From positions 2,804 through 36,646 of the forward strand of contig MNCI01026483.1 in assembly GCA_015680685.1 (NCBI GenBank): a DNA stretch of 33,843 nt, in the 5' to 3' direction. The position numbers and the translations under genes were made by a program. Each line of letters opens with the position of its first letter. Position 1 is the first letter of the stretch. The notes beneath the pieces were generated by a model. That model was not told the origin of the DNA. It saw only the letters and a list, made by a program, of their open reading frames with translations, and did not search any database. Positions 20,187 through 31,979 of this stretch are shown piece by piece. Source of the stretch: Gnetum montanum. Lineage: Eukaryota; Streptophyta; Gnetopsida; Gnetales; Gnetaceae.

Positions 20187-20544
20187 CATACATCAGACAC
20201 TATTGCATCCAAGTTCTCAATTCTTCACACTTAACTATCAGCTTCCTTTTAATTTCTTATTTCATCTTTCATATTGGAATCGTAAAACCCTTTATCAATA
20301 TCCCACTACTCTTACGTTGGGATCCTTGATCACCTCCGTTGAAGTTCTCATCATTCATATTCATTTGCCATTCATTTCTTATTTCCCTCACCTGGACGTG
20401 AGGCTATTCTTCTTCCTTATGTCTACGTCTTTTTTTTTAAAATCCATATATACATGTATTAAATATTCTCATGCTCATAGCAAATCTTCCACAACCACCA
20501 CTCCCTGAAAGAAAATACAAACTGAAACTGAAACTGAATTTTTA

Positions 20545-20640
20545 CCTATGTCCACTGACACCCTATTGCATGTATCATGTGACTTGGGCTTTCTAAGCCA
20601 AAATTCTTACCACTAAGGTAACAACTCATTGTTATATTTA
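20545..20640 (-). mobile_element. Decayed tRNA-derived SINE, family B
   Basis: The minus strand begins caatgagttgttaccttagtggtaag, matching the head of the copy at 27.28 kb (caatgagatgttagcctaatggtaag) including box A. Box B has decayed and the tail is not recognisable. The ends are approximate. Confidence 0.5.
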
Positions 20641-23600
20641 ATCAGATTTGCACCAATGCTTACCTACAATTTGGAGTCATCCTAGTTCAATTAGGTAATG
20701 TAATGATGATGATATTCAATAACGAATTTTAAAGTTCTTGTTGAAAATGAAATTTTTTATTTTTTTGGGTAAGGTACTGGGTATTGCTCAACAATTAATA
20801 GTGCCTAGAACACCGAAATAAATGGTGTAGCTAAACAGATCATTGGCTTTTGAGTGCTGCTACCTATCTCACGTGCTTAGGCTAAAACAACTCACACACT
20901 ACAAACTACACCTAGAAGCATGCTTTTTACTAAAATCATGTTTTCTTGTCAACAAATCATCAATTACAGGTCTTGACAGTAATATTCCAGGAGACATTAC
21001 ATCACAAAATTATGAAGACTGTGACGCATAGTTACTAGCGTAAAAAGAACCAATGGTAAGTTCACGCAAAGTCAAGGATATGTATTCTTCTTGCTCTGTA
21101 AATGAAGTAAAAACAGCTGGGATTCACAAGATAGATGGGGTACAACGGTTTCTGTCTGTTCACTGTGAACACTTCACTGTCCTGTTGGCGGGATCCTACT
21201 GCCGATACGAAGTATGAGCCAATACTTTTTATCCAGTGAAAATCCTTGCAATAAATATTATGCAACCAATCAGTAAAGCACGAAAAAAAAAAAGGTCAAA
21301 CTCAGGTTTCCTGCTAAAGTGATACCAGCAACACCAGCAAGATCAGGATGAAGAACCTGAATTTAACCAACCAGTTGAACAGCTAGTGCAACCTGTTGAA
21401 CAGGCCAATCATTAAGTGAAGAGATTGATGCTCTTCTTGATACATAATTGAACCATTTTCTATATGCAATATAAAGTTGTTTATTATGACAGCAATATAT
21501 ATTTATAAGCATATTAAAAAAGAAATACAAAAGTAAACCAACAAATTCACAAACAAGATAATTCATTCCATATTAGTATGATGTTTCTCATATACCAGCA
21601 TGCCTATTACCCTAGTAGTTGTGGCAGTTATCTTTGTTAAAAAGTCCTATACAGAGAAAAGAAGATTTAATAATGAAAAAGTAGAACGAATATAGGCATA
21701 GAACAAGACTGGTGAAGACTAACAAAAAGCACAGTAGTACACCTTTCAATCACAATGAATATTTGGTGGAGGCCACAAAGTTGTTTTATAGCTATGCAAT
21801 GCAAAGTTGTGTACAAGCTTGAAGTTTACAACCACATAAAATTCAGAAAGAAGGAAAACCAGAAAAGAAGTGAGACGAGTAAGATCAGAAAAGATGAATA
21901 AGCACAGCTTCATTTTGTGCCCATGAAAAAAATATAGTTTTCAGTAAAAGAACTACTGCTAAAAGATGTTTTTAAAAAGTACACAGTTGCATGCCGTTGT
22001 TTAGAAGAATACTGTATGCTAGCAAAAAACAGACATGATAAAAAAATACAGTTATAGGCTATGTGTAAATTATATAATAATATTATTTGTAGCGTATTTC
22101 AACTTTAAAAAGACTGTATATTGAGGATTATGACCAAGGACTTGATGTACGTATAAATGGGAAGGGAAAATTATTTAAACCAAATAAAAGAATTTTTAGG
22201 ACAAATATATTACTGGTGCATCAACAAGATAGATTATAAGATTAGAAAAAGCATATAAATGATATCAACATGCTCAAGCTTGGTAATATGTAACTCAACA
22301 GTCATAAAAGGTTGCAGAGGCAGATAACACCTAGCACACAAGTCAAAGCTAATTTGTTTAGCTATATATTCTAATTTATATCTATAATTCAAGAGAATCT
22401 TTTCCCTTTCTGAAAAATCAAATAATAAGATCAAGTTTTGCTTCTAGTTCCAATTCTTTTGCTTCTAGCACCAGACTGAAGATTTGTCAAGGCAAGATAA
22501 CAAGTTATAGATTATAATAATGGTTTGCAAGATAGAAGAAAAAATTGATTGTGGATATCATGAGTCCTGAAGTAAGGTTGCAATAAGCTAGTGACAAAAC
22601 TAAGGTTTATGAAAATGTTTTCATGGTCATTCAAGAATGACATTGACTAACATGCTTGTTGAAGCCTATAAGATAAAATACAACCAAACAATATACGACA
22701 GAGCAAGTTACATATTACAGCCAGTAAAGAATGTACAATATATTGGCAAAGTCCTATTGGTATCCCCAAATCTGTACAAAGGGCAATTTGGGCTCCACAG
22801 GTATCCCTTATGTATACCTTCAATCACACACCACTGTATCCTTATTTCTAAGTTCTAACTAGAGTTTTGCAGGCACCATCATGTGCTTGCGATATAACAG
22901 TTTTTATCTTTTGAAGTTCTCTTGCCAGTATGTATGATGTCTAGCTGTCATAGTACACCTTTTCAAACGAATACCATTAACATTAATAATGAAATATTTC
23001 CAATTTTCTATATTTCTCCTAACACATATTGTGTATGATGTCTGCAGTTGTTTTCTTAATTTTTAAAAGAGGCAGGCAGTTACATCCCATTCAATATGTC
23101 ACATTCTCTTTCCAACATTTTACCTCCAAACACCGTGCTATATTATTAACTTTCAATCCTCTCAAAAATTTAGCAATTAATTCCTTTCCTCACAAATTTC
23201 ATAGATTAATTGTGCTAGCAATACACGATAACTATTGCATCATGTTCTACAAGTCCATGTGCAAGCTGCTGCAAATCTAAAACCTCCAATGCAAATGTAT
23301 CATCAACAAATTGCACATGTGAAAAATCAGGTAGGCCATATGCTTATGTGATTAATTTAATCAGGTAAGCCATAAAAATTCTGCCCAGACACAATAAATT
23401 TCATGAATCAACAAATATGTATCAGTTAATATGATTTAACAACTATGTATCAGCTAATACAATTGTTTCAAAACGAAACTTGTTGGTTAGATCTTCTTTA
23501 CTAGGATGATTTATTTGCTTCTAGTTCCAATTCTTTTACCCTTTATTTTAGCTAATGTACCCTCCATTGTGATACCATGTTTAAGTCCATCCTATTGTAT

Positions 23601-25190
23601 GTAATAAAATAATACATTTATACAGATGTGGTATCAATACTGAACTGAATAATTTACTATAGATAGAAGGAATATAGAATACTTAACCCTTAATTCTGAT
23701 TATGTAAAACTATTAAAATTGGTAAAATACATGCTACCATACTAGCAAGTAGCTACAACATGGAATACGATCTGTAATACTTTTTTGAGCAAAAGCCTCA
23801 ATATTTCTCCGATTAGTGGCACAGGAACTGTTGACAGACTTTCTCCTGATGTTGTTATGGCCTCCTCCTTCAGTGCTCTCTAATTGTCTTCATTTTTTCC
23901 ATACACCGTATACATTTTCTTTCAGAGCTACTTCCCCATAGTGACTACAGAAAATACATGACTCTTAAGATATGTTACACAATTTCACTAACGACTTTCT
24001 AGGTCAAGGCCCTCAGGCAATCTTCTCTTCTCATAATAACTCTAGTATTGAGAACCCACTATGGATCCCTCTTCCTGTATCCTTCCAATATGGAGAATAG
24101 TATTGATAAAGCAAACACAAGTTTCCTTAAATGACTGCCAGTGAATATGGATAACCTATTCCTTGAATCATGTTTAAAGTTAATGAATACAGAAATGATC
24201 ACTAACAGGTATCATTTCTATGTTGCATACCCATAAGTTTTTATGTCCTCTTGATTTTGGAAAAAAAAATTCTGAAGCAACTAACTGTTATTCCTTGAAA
24301 TACTTGCTACTATTTCACCATAAAACACAAAACCATATGCACCCTCACTCTATACTCAATTTTAAATCCCGATCTTGCTGAATCAGACATGTGATCTGTG
24401 AACTTCAATGTATCATGTCATCGGCTGCACTTTTAAAGATGAGCTTGGTAGCCTTTCGTATTAATATTTATCAATTCTGTAGTTATACGTGAATACAATA
24501 TACTCCTGATGTGCCTGCAGCTGCATACTTACATAATTACTTAGAAATTTCACACTTTAACACAAATTCCCCAACATTACACTTATAAAAAAGAAAACAT
24601 CAAGCTTTCAATCCGTACTCACACGTAACATCTACAAACTAGTGTAATTTTATGACCTCGTATGTCATTTTGGTCATGCTCCTAGAATACGGTTTCCAAG
24701 CTACTTCAACTGCTGTCGCGCTGAATCTTTGGTCCTATTAGAGATCCTTTAAAAATGCATGTCACACTTTTGTAGTCATCTCAGACTAGAAAAGAATATA
24801 CCCATTGAATGAAACAAGTGGTAGATCGACTATCCTAAGGTTTTAAACGGATCATGTACTGCACAAACAAAAGTAGTACACTACAGATACATTACCACAT
24901 ACTCGGTCTGCAATATTCCTGATCTTCCCCAAACTGCGTCCTAAAGCGAAGTATTTGATAGTTATCATCGATTCCACTCGTACAACCCATTCTTGCGGAC
25001 CCAATCCATAGAATTACAGTAAAACAAAATCTGGGTCACGGAAAGCCCAACACAAGACACAAATATCGACCGCAAAATCATGCGCAGTAAATCAAAATCT
25101 GATGCATGAAATCCCAGCAGAATTTCAAAATAAATAAGAAGGAGGACAAAAAAAATAGGTAATAAGGCGTAAAAATTGACAACTTGGTAC
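20641..25190 (-). other. Transposon-poor region; possible long leader intron of the RING gene
   Basis: No complete gene is visible in 4.5 kb. The sequence lacks the Copia, LINE and SINE signatures found elsewhere, and by eye looks like unique intergenic or intronic DNA. On the minus strand two stretches look somewhat coding-like or exon-like: 21265-21062 (67 codons) and 21470-21340 (SINDWPVQQVALAVQLVG-like, then VLHPDLAGVAGI). I recognise neither. A minus-strand splice donor and possible first exon lie just beyond its right end at 25191. Whether it is intron or intergenic space is not settled. Confidence 0.35.
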
Positions 25191-25460
25191 CTGGAAATTA
25201 AACGCAGATGACAACCGAGAACGATCGCTCTCTTCATGAATGTCTGGAATTATGGAATTCCACAATCAGAAAATGATAGAGTTTGGCGACCAAATTCTTT
25301 GAAGGATAATTGCAAACAGTGATGTTGCAGTTACTTGTTATGCCCATTGGAGAAAAAAACACAATTGTAGGTCATACAAGTCGTTATCAAAGGTGGAGCA
25401 TGTACATAACTCATTTATGGCGATGCAGTAATCACGCTACCAATCACGTCAGGCTGATTC
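25191..25460 (-). promoter_or_regulatory. Candidate promoter and untranslated first exon on the minus strand
   Basis: On the minus strand a moderately GC-rich leader runs into a strong donor site, tttccag|gtaccaag, with the exon ending at 25191. The sequence after it is T-rich like a plant leader intron. About 250 bp upstream, ccaatcacgtca (25440-25451, plus-strand sense) combines a CCAAT box with an ACGTCA element bound by bZIP factors. No clear TATA box was found. The nearest downstream minus-strand gene that is intact is the RING ligase, 20 kb away, so this could be its promoter. That link is inference only. A 90-codon frame crosses the donor site and is probably chance. Confidence 0.35.
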
Positions 25461-25969
25461 TGTAATTTAAGCAGGGCCCAAATTGTTGTTTACAAACAAG
25501 CATAGCCCTCACAGTCTTCCAATGGAAAGCAAGTGAGCATTCTAGCATGATTTTGCCATATTTATACCAAAAATAGATAAAAATGTATTATGAAGGAAAC
25601 TTTGGCAGCAGATATTTTGACCATGGAACTTCTTCTGCTGCTCATTAAAGCATATAGTATGAAGCTTTTGTCTTCAAGTGAAGTGGTGTTATCACTTGTT
25701 TTTGCCCTTTTTGTTTCTTTAAAAAGAAATATGTGGTGGTACGCGGTTTTTCCGAGGTGTTATCATTTTTTTTGAGAAAATATACATGCCAATACAGCTT
25801 GGGTTGGTTCGTGTAGGACCATTGTATGGATGCGTTTGGAACAAGGCTGCACATTTCTATTAACGCAAATTTGTAAAGTGGGAGAGAGTTGAGAAATATT
25901 AAAACATAACCATAATGAGGGTATTGTCTTAATAGGAAAACTCTTAACCATATGGAAGGAGGGTTCTAG
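25461..25969. other. No gene recognised
   Basis: Nothing in this stretch resembles a gene or a known element. It lies upstream of the candidate minus-strand promoter. Short open frames on both strands overlap each other and have no domain. Confidence 0.4.
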
Positions 25970-26144
25970 CCTTCATGAAAGAAATAAATAAAAATAATGA
26001 GGTGTTAGTTTAGTGGTATGGATGTTGGCCTATAAGCCTAGGTCATAGGTTCAATTCTAATAGTTTTAGCACTAAGTTATAAACGTTTGGAAATCTTGGG
26101 GTGTACCTATGTTTCAATTATTTCCAACACCTTCATGAAAGAAA
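25970..26144 (+). mobile_element. tRNA-derived SINE, family B, with 15-bp target-site duplication
   Basis: The body (25985-26129) carries a box A (tagtttagtggtatgg) and a box B (ataggttcaattctaa), the two halves of a tRNA-type polymerase III promoter. It is followed by a body shared with the copies at 27.2 and 30.1 kb: aagttataaacg and atcttggggtgtacctat. A perfect 15-bp repeat, ccttcatgaaagaaa, brackets it at 25970-25984 and 26130-26144. No functional tRNA can be folded, since there is no matching acceptor stem. Intact duplications indicate a relatively recent insertion. Confidence 0.85.
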
Positions 26145-26228
26145 GAAAAGGTGATTTTGAAAAATTAATTTCTAATCTTGAGAATTTATTTAAAGTTGAC
26201 AATAAGTTACATCAAGTTTTTCTAAGTA

Positions 26229-26251
26229 TTTTTTTTTTTTTTTTTTTTTTT
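26229..26251. repeat. Run of 23 T
   Basis: An uninterrupted T-run. It could be the A-tail of a retroposed sequence inserted in minus orientation, with its body to the left, but no such body was recognised apart from the SINE ending 85 bp away, which reads in plus orientation. Confidence 0.7.
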
Positions 26252-27156
26252 GGAAAGATAGCAGATTTGTTTTTTCTAACTCCAAAGTTGCATGTGAGAT
26301 TGTTACAAACCATGATTTTATACATAACAAAGTCAATAATGCCTTAAATATACAATTATCATTGCACTTTTCATTAAAGAAAATAAAAGAGATTTTGAAG
26401 GCTTTTACCTTTTCAAAAATTAATATTTTTTATGGTGTCTTATTCATCAAAGCCTTCCTAGACCTTAATCTTAAGCATATGAGAATTATTTCATCTCAAT
26501 GTCCTTTTGTGGAAGTGAAGATCTTTTTTTTAGTATCCTGTTACATAGCATGCTTGAAAATAGACATCTATAATTTATAACAACTTTCAATCACGCATTA
26601 ATGAAATCATTCTTGGTCATCAACTTACATTGTCTACTTTATTTTCTTTGTATTTAGAAGTGGCTTTGACCTGTTTGTTTTCTGCTCTATTTGGAAGTTT
26701 CGATGGGTAGTTATTTTCTAGCAACAAAAGCATAACTATGACTTCTCTTCAAGAGTTAATATTAGATTCTCAAAGATGTCTTTTTTCAACTATATTCTCA
26801 AGCAAAAAAGCTCCCAATGAAAGCTAAACAATTAATTTATTTTGTATAGTATTAATTTCTTTTTATTTTAGAGGCTCAAGGATGTAAAGCTTTCAACTTT
26901 TGTTGCTCTTTGTTTATTACTTCTAATTGATGTTTCCTTTTGTCTTTAGAGAGAGTTTTCTTCTTCTCATTACAAGAACCCTTTAGCAAGAAGTGAAAAC
27001 ATGTGAGGACTCTTCTAAATAAGAATAAAGCTTGATCATTTTTGTACCTTAGAGGGGAGGTATTTCAAGATTCATTGTAACGATAAAAACCCGAAAAGGC
27101 ATTCTCAAAACTATTGGGCTTTTTCTTTAGGATGTTAGAATCCCAAAAAAATTGTA
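26252..27156. other. No gene recognised
   Basis: AT-rich. Two short plus-strand open frames (86 and 72 codons, ending near 26347 and 26580) are Phe/Leu/Lys-rich low-complexity translations with no domain. Near 26950-27120 the sequence (…ttagcaagaagtgaaaacatg…) looks like the end of an element, but no boundary could be fixed. Confidence 0.4.
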
Positions 27157-27284
27157 ATATAGGTATACCCCAAGATATATAGTCCCATTAGAACTTTATA
27201 ACTCAACATTGTCCACTAGAATTAAACCCATGACTTGGAACTTTCAAATCAAGAGTCTTACCATTAGGCTAACATCTCATTGCA
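27157..27284 (-). mobile_element. tRNA-derived SINE, family B
   Basis: The minus strand starts caatgagatgttagcctaatggtaagactc (box A inside), then gtcatgggtttaattctag (box B), then gttgagttataaagttcta, and ends tatatcttggggtatacctat. This matches the copies at 26.0 and 30.1 kb over the whole length. No target duplication was identified. Confidence 0.75.
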
Positions 27285-27489
27285 TAGACTTCTTTTTAGA
27301 CTCTCTCTTTATTGATCTTATATACTTAGAAAAAAATTGGATATTATTATTCATTTTTTAAGGGTTTGACACCTCTCCCTCATACAACATGAATTTAGCT
27401 TTTTGTATTTCATCTTGAAAACTGATGTAGGAACACTTCTTCCAATCCCCTTGTTTTTCTCTATGTGTGTGTTTTTGCAAGTTTCGAGC

Positions 27490-27775
27490 GTAGTGGAGAC
27501 ATCTTAGGGGACAAGAAGACATCTTGTTTGGGAATTGAGTCTTCTCAAAAGATGTCCTGGAGCTAACAAGAGATGTCTTAGTGTGAGAGGAAACATCTCG
27601 TTCAAAGTGAAGACATCTTGAGGGAGACATCTCCCTAGCAAATGAGACATCTTAGGCAAGATGTCTTGTGCAAAAAGAAGATGTCTCATCCATGGAGGAG
27701 ATGTCTCCCAAAAATAGTAGACATCTCGTTCAAAAATTGGGAATTGATAGGAGATGACTCAAGGAGACCAGAGAT
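27490..27775. repeat. Dense cluster of GACATCT / AGATGTC motifs
   Basis: Eleven exact copies of the 7-mer GACATCT or its complement AGATGTC, plus one variant (aacatct), occur in about 235 bp (27496-27726). They lie in both orientations (six and five) and are spaced about 10-25 bp apart. Five of them extend to GAGACA/TGTCTC, the core bound by auxin response factors. Two gagatgac words follow. The cluster may belong to the U3 promoter region of an LTR element, since a purine-rich leader-like stretch follows to 28000, but no LTR ends were found. The 90-codon minus-strand frame across it is a by-product of the repeat. Confidence 0.8.
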
Positions 27776-30074
27776 GACCCATACAATTGCAAAATTGAAA
27801 TACAAAGGAAAAGGATAGAAACACAGAAACTTCAAGTTAATCTTATGGAAGGTTTTCCTGGGTTTTTATCTTATTTTCTTAATAAATTTGTTGGGTTTTC
27901 ATGATTATGGAGGGATAGAGAGTGAGAGAGAAGTCTTGGTGAGAGCTCTTAAGTTGAGGAGAGCCTTTCAATAGTGTAATAGAGCACATCAAGTGAGTGT
28001 AGGTTTGGTTGCAACTCTAGGGTCAATGTGTGTGGATTGGCCTCTATGTTCTTGTTTCTTGTTTTCTTCTCTAAATTGAATCTCAATCTTAGATTGTGGG
28101 AGAGATTTCTATTAGTTATGTCTTGCATTGAAAATAGCCATTATGTGGTTGTAAAGCCTCATGCTTTATAGCATTGTTTAAGTGTTTTGAAAGATTTGGA
28201 TGTTTTATGAGTTTTGGAAACCTTGTTGTAATTTTCTAACTAATTAATTGAAAATAGTTAGTTTCCTTGTTTTCTATCAAATTAATTATTGTTTCATAAT
28301 ATCAAGATTTAGTATTAGAAGGTGATAAATTAGTAAAGTGAACCTGCTCCAAAAACATTCATTTAAAATTTTGATATTGGCTTTTGATCATGGAAAGATA
28401 TATTCTATCTAATTTAGTATATAGGGGGTCTCAGACCTCATAAGCAATATTGATAATGAGCAAAGAAAATTCAAGACATATCACAAGCTTGATACTAAGT
28501 AGATAACATTTAAACAAAAATATATGAAAAGAAAATAAATTCTGATGTTAGAACTATCTAGTTATGTGTACAACCTTACAATTGATACTTTGAGAGAACA
28601 TAAGTGAAAAAAATTAATTAATTATTAATAGTATTCTTTTGAGACAAGGGAAAATTTATCTTACAAGCTATCTATCCAAGTGTCTTAATACTTTATTTAA
28701 TACCAGTAAAATTATACATAGGAGCTTCTATCTTCTCTAGATTCTTTATTGCCATTTGATCATTCTTATCATCAACTTCATATTATGTTTTTCTATCTTC
28801 AACTTTAATATATTTTTTCTTCAGAATATTTTGCCTTAAGCATCAAACAACTATCCAACATGATGGCAAAACTTCCAAGAATTAGGAAGATTATAATATG
28901 TAATTGGCTAAATATGAGTCTTCTCTCTTACTTATAATACTAAATTCTTTTTACAATTAAGAAAGTTGATTTTAACAAAAAAACATCACAAAAATCAAAA
29001 GTTGTAGAAATAGACTCCATATGCTTAATGGAATTGAGAAGACTAACAATTTCATGCTTAGCTTTTTGAAAAATCAATAAAAAATTATATAAGTTGATAA
29101 AACATGGAACTTTAGCATATTCTTTATATTGGACATTAAAATTTGAAGCTCACTTATGAATGATCAATGTTGCATGCTTATGTATAAAAGACCCTATACC
29201 TAGGGCACATTACATCATCGAATATTGCTTAACTCAACAAGCAAAAAAATGAGAATAATACCAAGCATGAAGAACTTGGATATTATGTTTTTTCATTATA
29301 TTATTTAACTATGAAACAAAACTTTGATTATGATGCAAGTAACATAGAATTTGAATAAAAACATATTATGATGAAAGATCAATAACCAATGACTCATTTA
29401 CATTATCAAGAAGAATAAAATTGAGTGTCTTACTTGCATCAACATCACTAGAAGAAGGTATCATAACTTTTTTCTTACAAGCTTGTAAATTTGCATGTTG
29501 AAAATCAATAAAAATTTTTACATTGATAAAAGAAGTAGAAATTTCAATATTGATTATAAAAGATGGGAGTAATATACAATCCCCTAGCGGAGAATTCTAA
29601 AGAAATCACATCTGTAGGAAAAAATTCAAAGTAAGAAAAATTAGATATGCTAAAAATATCAAATTCATAGGAAAAATATCAAATCTACTAAAAAAATTAG
29701 ATTTACTAGAGAAATATAACATCTATTAAAAAACATAATATTCACTAAAAAAATTAGATTCACTCACCCTAATCTAGTATATGTACTTTTGATATATAGT
29801 CATATAGAATATCCAATGTAAATGACATTATCACTACTTGTATAAGTAATGGATAACTTAAGTAGTTAGTTCATTATCTTATTAGGTAATAGATTGCTAG
29901 TTTGAGTTACACTTAAGGTATTGTTATATTTTTCTATAATTCTTTAAAAGTGTTACATTGGCTATATGTCTTAGAATGTACTTATTGTCATTCTTTAGGA
30001 TTTTGATAGTCTATTTGTTTATTTTAATTTTCTAATTTGTTCTTTTAGGAAGGTGTGTTAGAACTTGAAACATT
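27776..30074. other. No gene recognised; AT-rich, probable old transposon sequence
   Basis: About 2.3 kb with no credible reading frame. At 27890-28200 the sequence resembles an LTR leader (gagagtgagagagaagtcttgg...), adjoining the motif cluster. A short direct repeat, actaaaaaaattagatt, lies at 29687-29703 and 29744-29760 within locally repetitive AT-rich DNA. Nothing else is identifiable. Confidence 0.4.
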
Positions 30075-30215
30075 TTTTATAACAATATTTACCCCTAAGA
30101 TATACAGTTAAAATAAAACTTTATAACTTAGTGTTATCCACCAAAATCAAACTCATAACTTGAAGTTTCCAAATTAAAATTCTTACCACTAGACTAATCT
30201 CATGTCCCAAAACTT
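30075..30215 (-). mobile_element. tRNA-derived SINE, family B, decayed
   Basis: The minus strand reads catgagattagtctagtggtaagaattt (box A), ttatgagtttgattttggtgg (box B, decayed), cactaagttataaagtttta and tatatcttaggggtaaata. These match, in order, the other family-B copies with more substitutions, so this is an older insertion. No target duplication was found. Confidence 0.7.
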
Positions 30216-31099
30216 AAACTTAAATAATCCATGATTAAAAACTTATTAATTGAGCCCATGACTACATAATGCTTACATCTTAAACCAAAAGTAATCAATG
30301 TAAACAATATAACTTAATTAGAAGTGCATGATAGAAACTGATTTACACATCGAGGTACTTAAGCAAAAAGTTCATAAAAATGAACCATAACCATAATTGA
30401 ATCTTATGATTAAATCTCAAGAATGTAATATCCATAATTCAAAGAAAGAGAATGTTGGTAATGTTCATTAATACATCATCTCAATTATATCTTTCTTAAA
30501 TGTAACCTAATCAAAGACTAAATCTAAAAATATAAAGAAAAGCTCCAAAGATCTAGTTCCATCACCAACAAGCCCCTAGCTTCTACCATCTCAATTTGCA
30601 TCCACACATGTAGGAAGGATTAAAATTCTACTAGCAAAGTCAACCATCTTGGTGTAATTGGAATAGGTTATAGGATTGGGTACATGCTACACAAGAAACC
30701 CTCTCAAGATCTATGAGATACAAAGTCATAAGTATATCCAAGGATCATGATACCCACAGAATGTTAATAAATAGGTAAACTGAGAATATACTAGAATTGA
30801 TCATTTGTAAGGAATTTTGGTTTACAAAGATCTTATGGATCTTGAAAGCTATTAGAGACTCTCCTCAAGGACTAGTTGATTAATCTCACTTGATCTTAGA
30901 TGAATCAATCCTAGAAACAAACATATATAGATTACCTACCCTTTAGTCCTATATTAAGAAACCAACAACACAACATTCATAACTAAAATGAATATACATT
31001 GATTTGCTAAATAAATTCCACATAATGCTTGCCCAATGTTAAAATTATAGTATAATCATAGATTATATGGGCCATGTAAAGAAGCCAACTCGACCCTCC
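30216..31099. other. No gene recognised
   Basis: AT-rich sequence without a credible ORF. It may contain the outer part of the Gypsy-like LTR that ends at 31979, but its start was not located. Confidence 0.35.
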
Positions 31100-31979
31100 A
31101 TAATATCTATCCATTGATGCATATATGTATAGTAGCCCAAGATACTATCATAGGCAACATGAATCAAATTCTAAAAGCCATCCTAGACACCCCACAATGT
31201 CCACCCATTGTACTCATTGAAGAGATTAAAACATCAAGATATGCATGTTACAAGGTACTAGAAGTCCAAAATAACTCAAAGAATGTAAGAATGATAGACA
31301 ATGGAGAAGAACCCACAATCACGAGTCAACCACAAGATGATCACAACTTGTGGTGTACCAATAAAAGATGATCATAACTCATGGTCTAGTTGTGATGAAG
31401 ACCACGAATTAACCATGGCCCATGGTACTCTAGTGTTGTGCATTTTTGCCCTACTATGATCCATGGTACAATCGTGATGAATACAATAATCTAACCTTGA
31501 GTTGTGGTCTCTATTGGTTCCTACACCTCAAGTTGTGATGACGAATGATGAAGTATAAGTCAACTGGTTACATTGATGGGTATGCATCGATGTAGCCTCA
31601 TTGTTGATGTAGATGTATTAATGTAGAGTAAAGTCAGGCCTATATAAATGCATGTGCCCACTACATATATGACATGTTAAGTTAGTAATATAGTAGAGCT
31701 CTTGTCGTTTGCTTTCTCAGGAGTTAGAATATTTTTTGAGTGCTCACAGTATGAACTAAAGTAATTGTACAGATCTTTATTCGAGCATCATGTACTTGAA
31801 CACATTAATATGACTGGTAATAAAGACAAGATTCTTGACATTCATTGTAGCGCTTAGAATAGATTAATGTTTCTTACTTGCACTTTGTTTTTAATGCAAT
31901 TTATATTTTTATCTTAATTAATTAATACATTTAATAATAAACACGTAAGTATGAACACCTTTGAGCATACCGTTTAACA
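31100..31979 (+). mobile_element. Gypsy-like 5' LTR, left boundary unresolved
   Basis: A TATA box, tatataaatg (31641-31650), is followed by a leader, an aataaa near 31822, and an LTR-like end gtttaaca at 31979. Immediately after comes tttggtgatcctaatagtgg, which looks like a decayed primer-binding site of the TTTGGTGACTC type used by several plant Gypsy elements. The presumed U3 region (31320-31570) is rich in short palindromes, including accacaag...cttgtggt (31329-31354) and accatggcccatggt (31412-31426). The 85-codon frame at 31114-31371 has no recognisable domain. The left LTR end could not be matched. Confidence 0.55.

Noticed and set aside
24965-25237. Minus-strand 90-codon membrane-like protein
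   Set aside because: It runs across a strong splice donor into T-rich intron-like DNA; the hydrophobic residues come from the T-richness.
26000-26075. A functional tRNA gene
   Set aside because: Boxes A and B are present but no acceptor or anticodon stem pairs up, and the unit repeats with target duplications, so it is a SINE.
27358-27689. Overlapping minus-strand frames of 90 and 61 codons
   Set aside because: They translate the GACATCT/AGATGTC motif cluster and its flank; the repeated peptide strings are a by-product.
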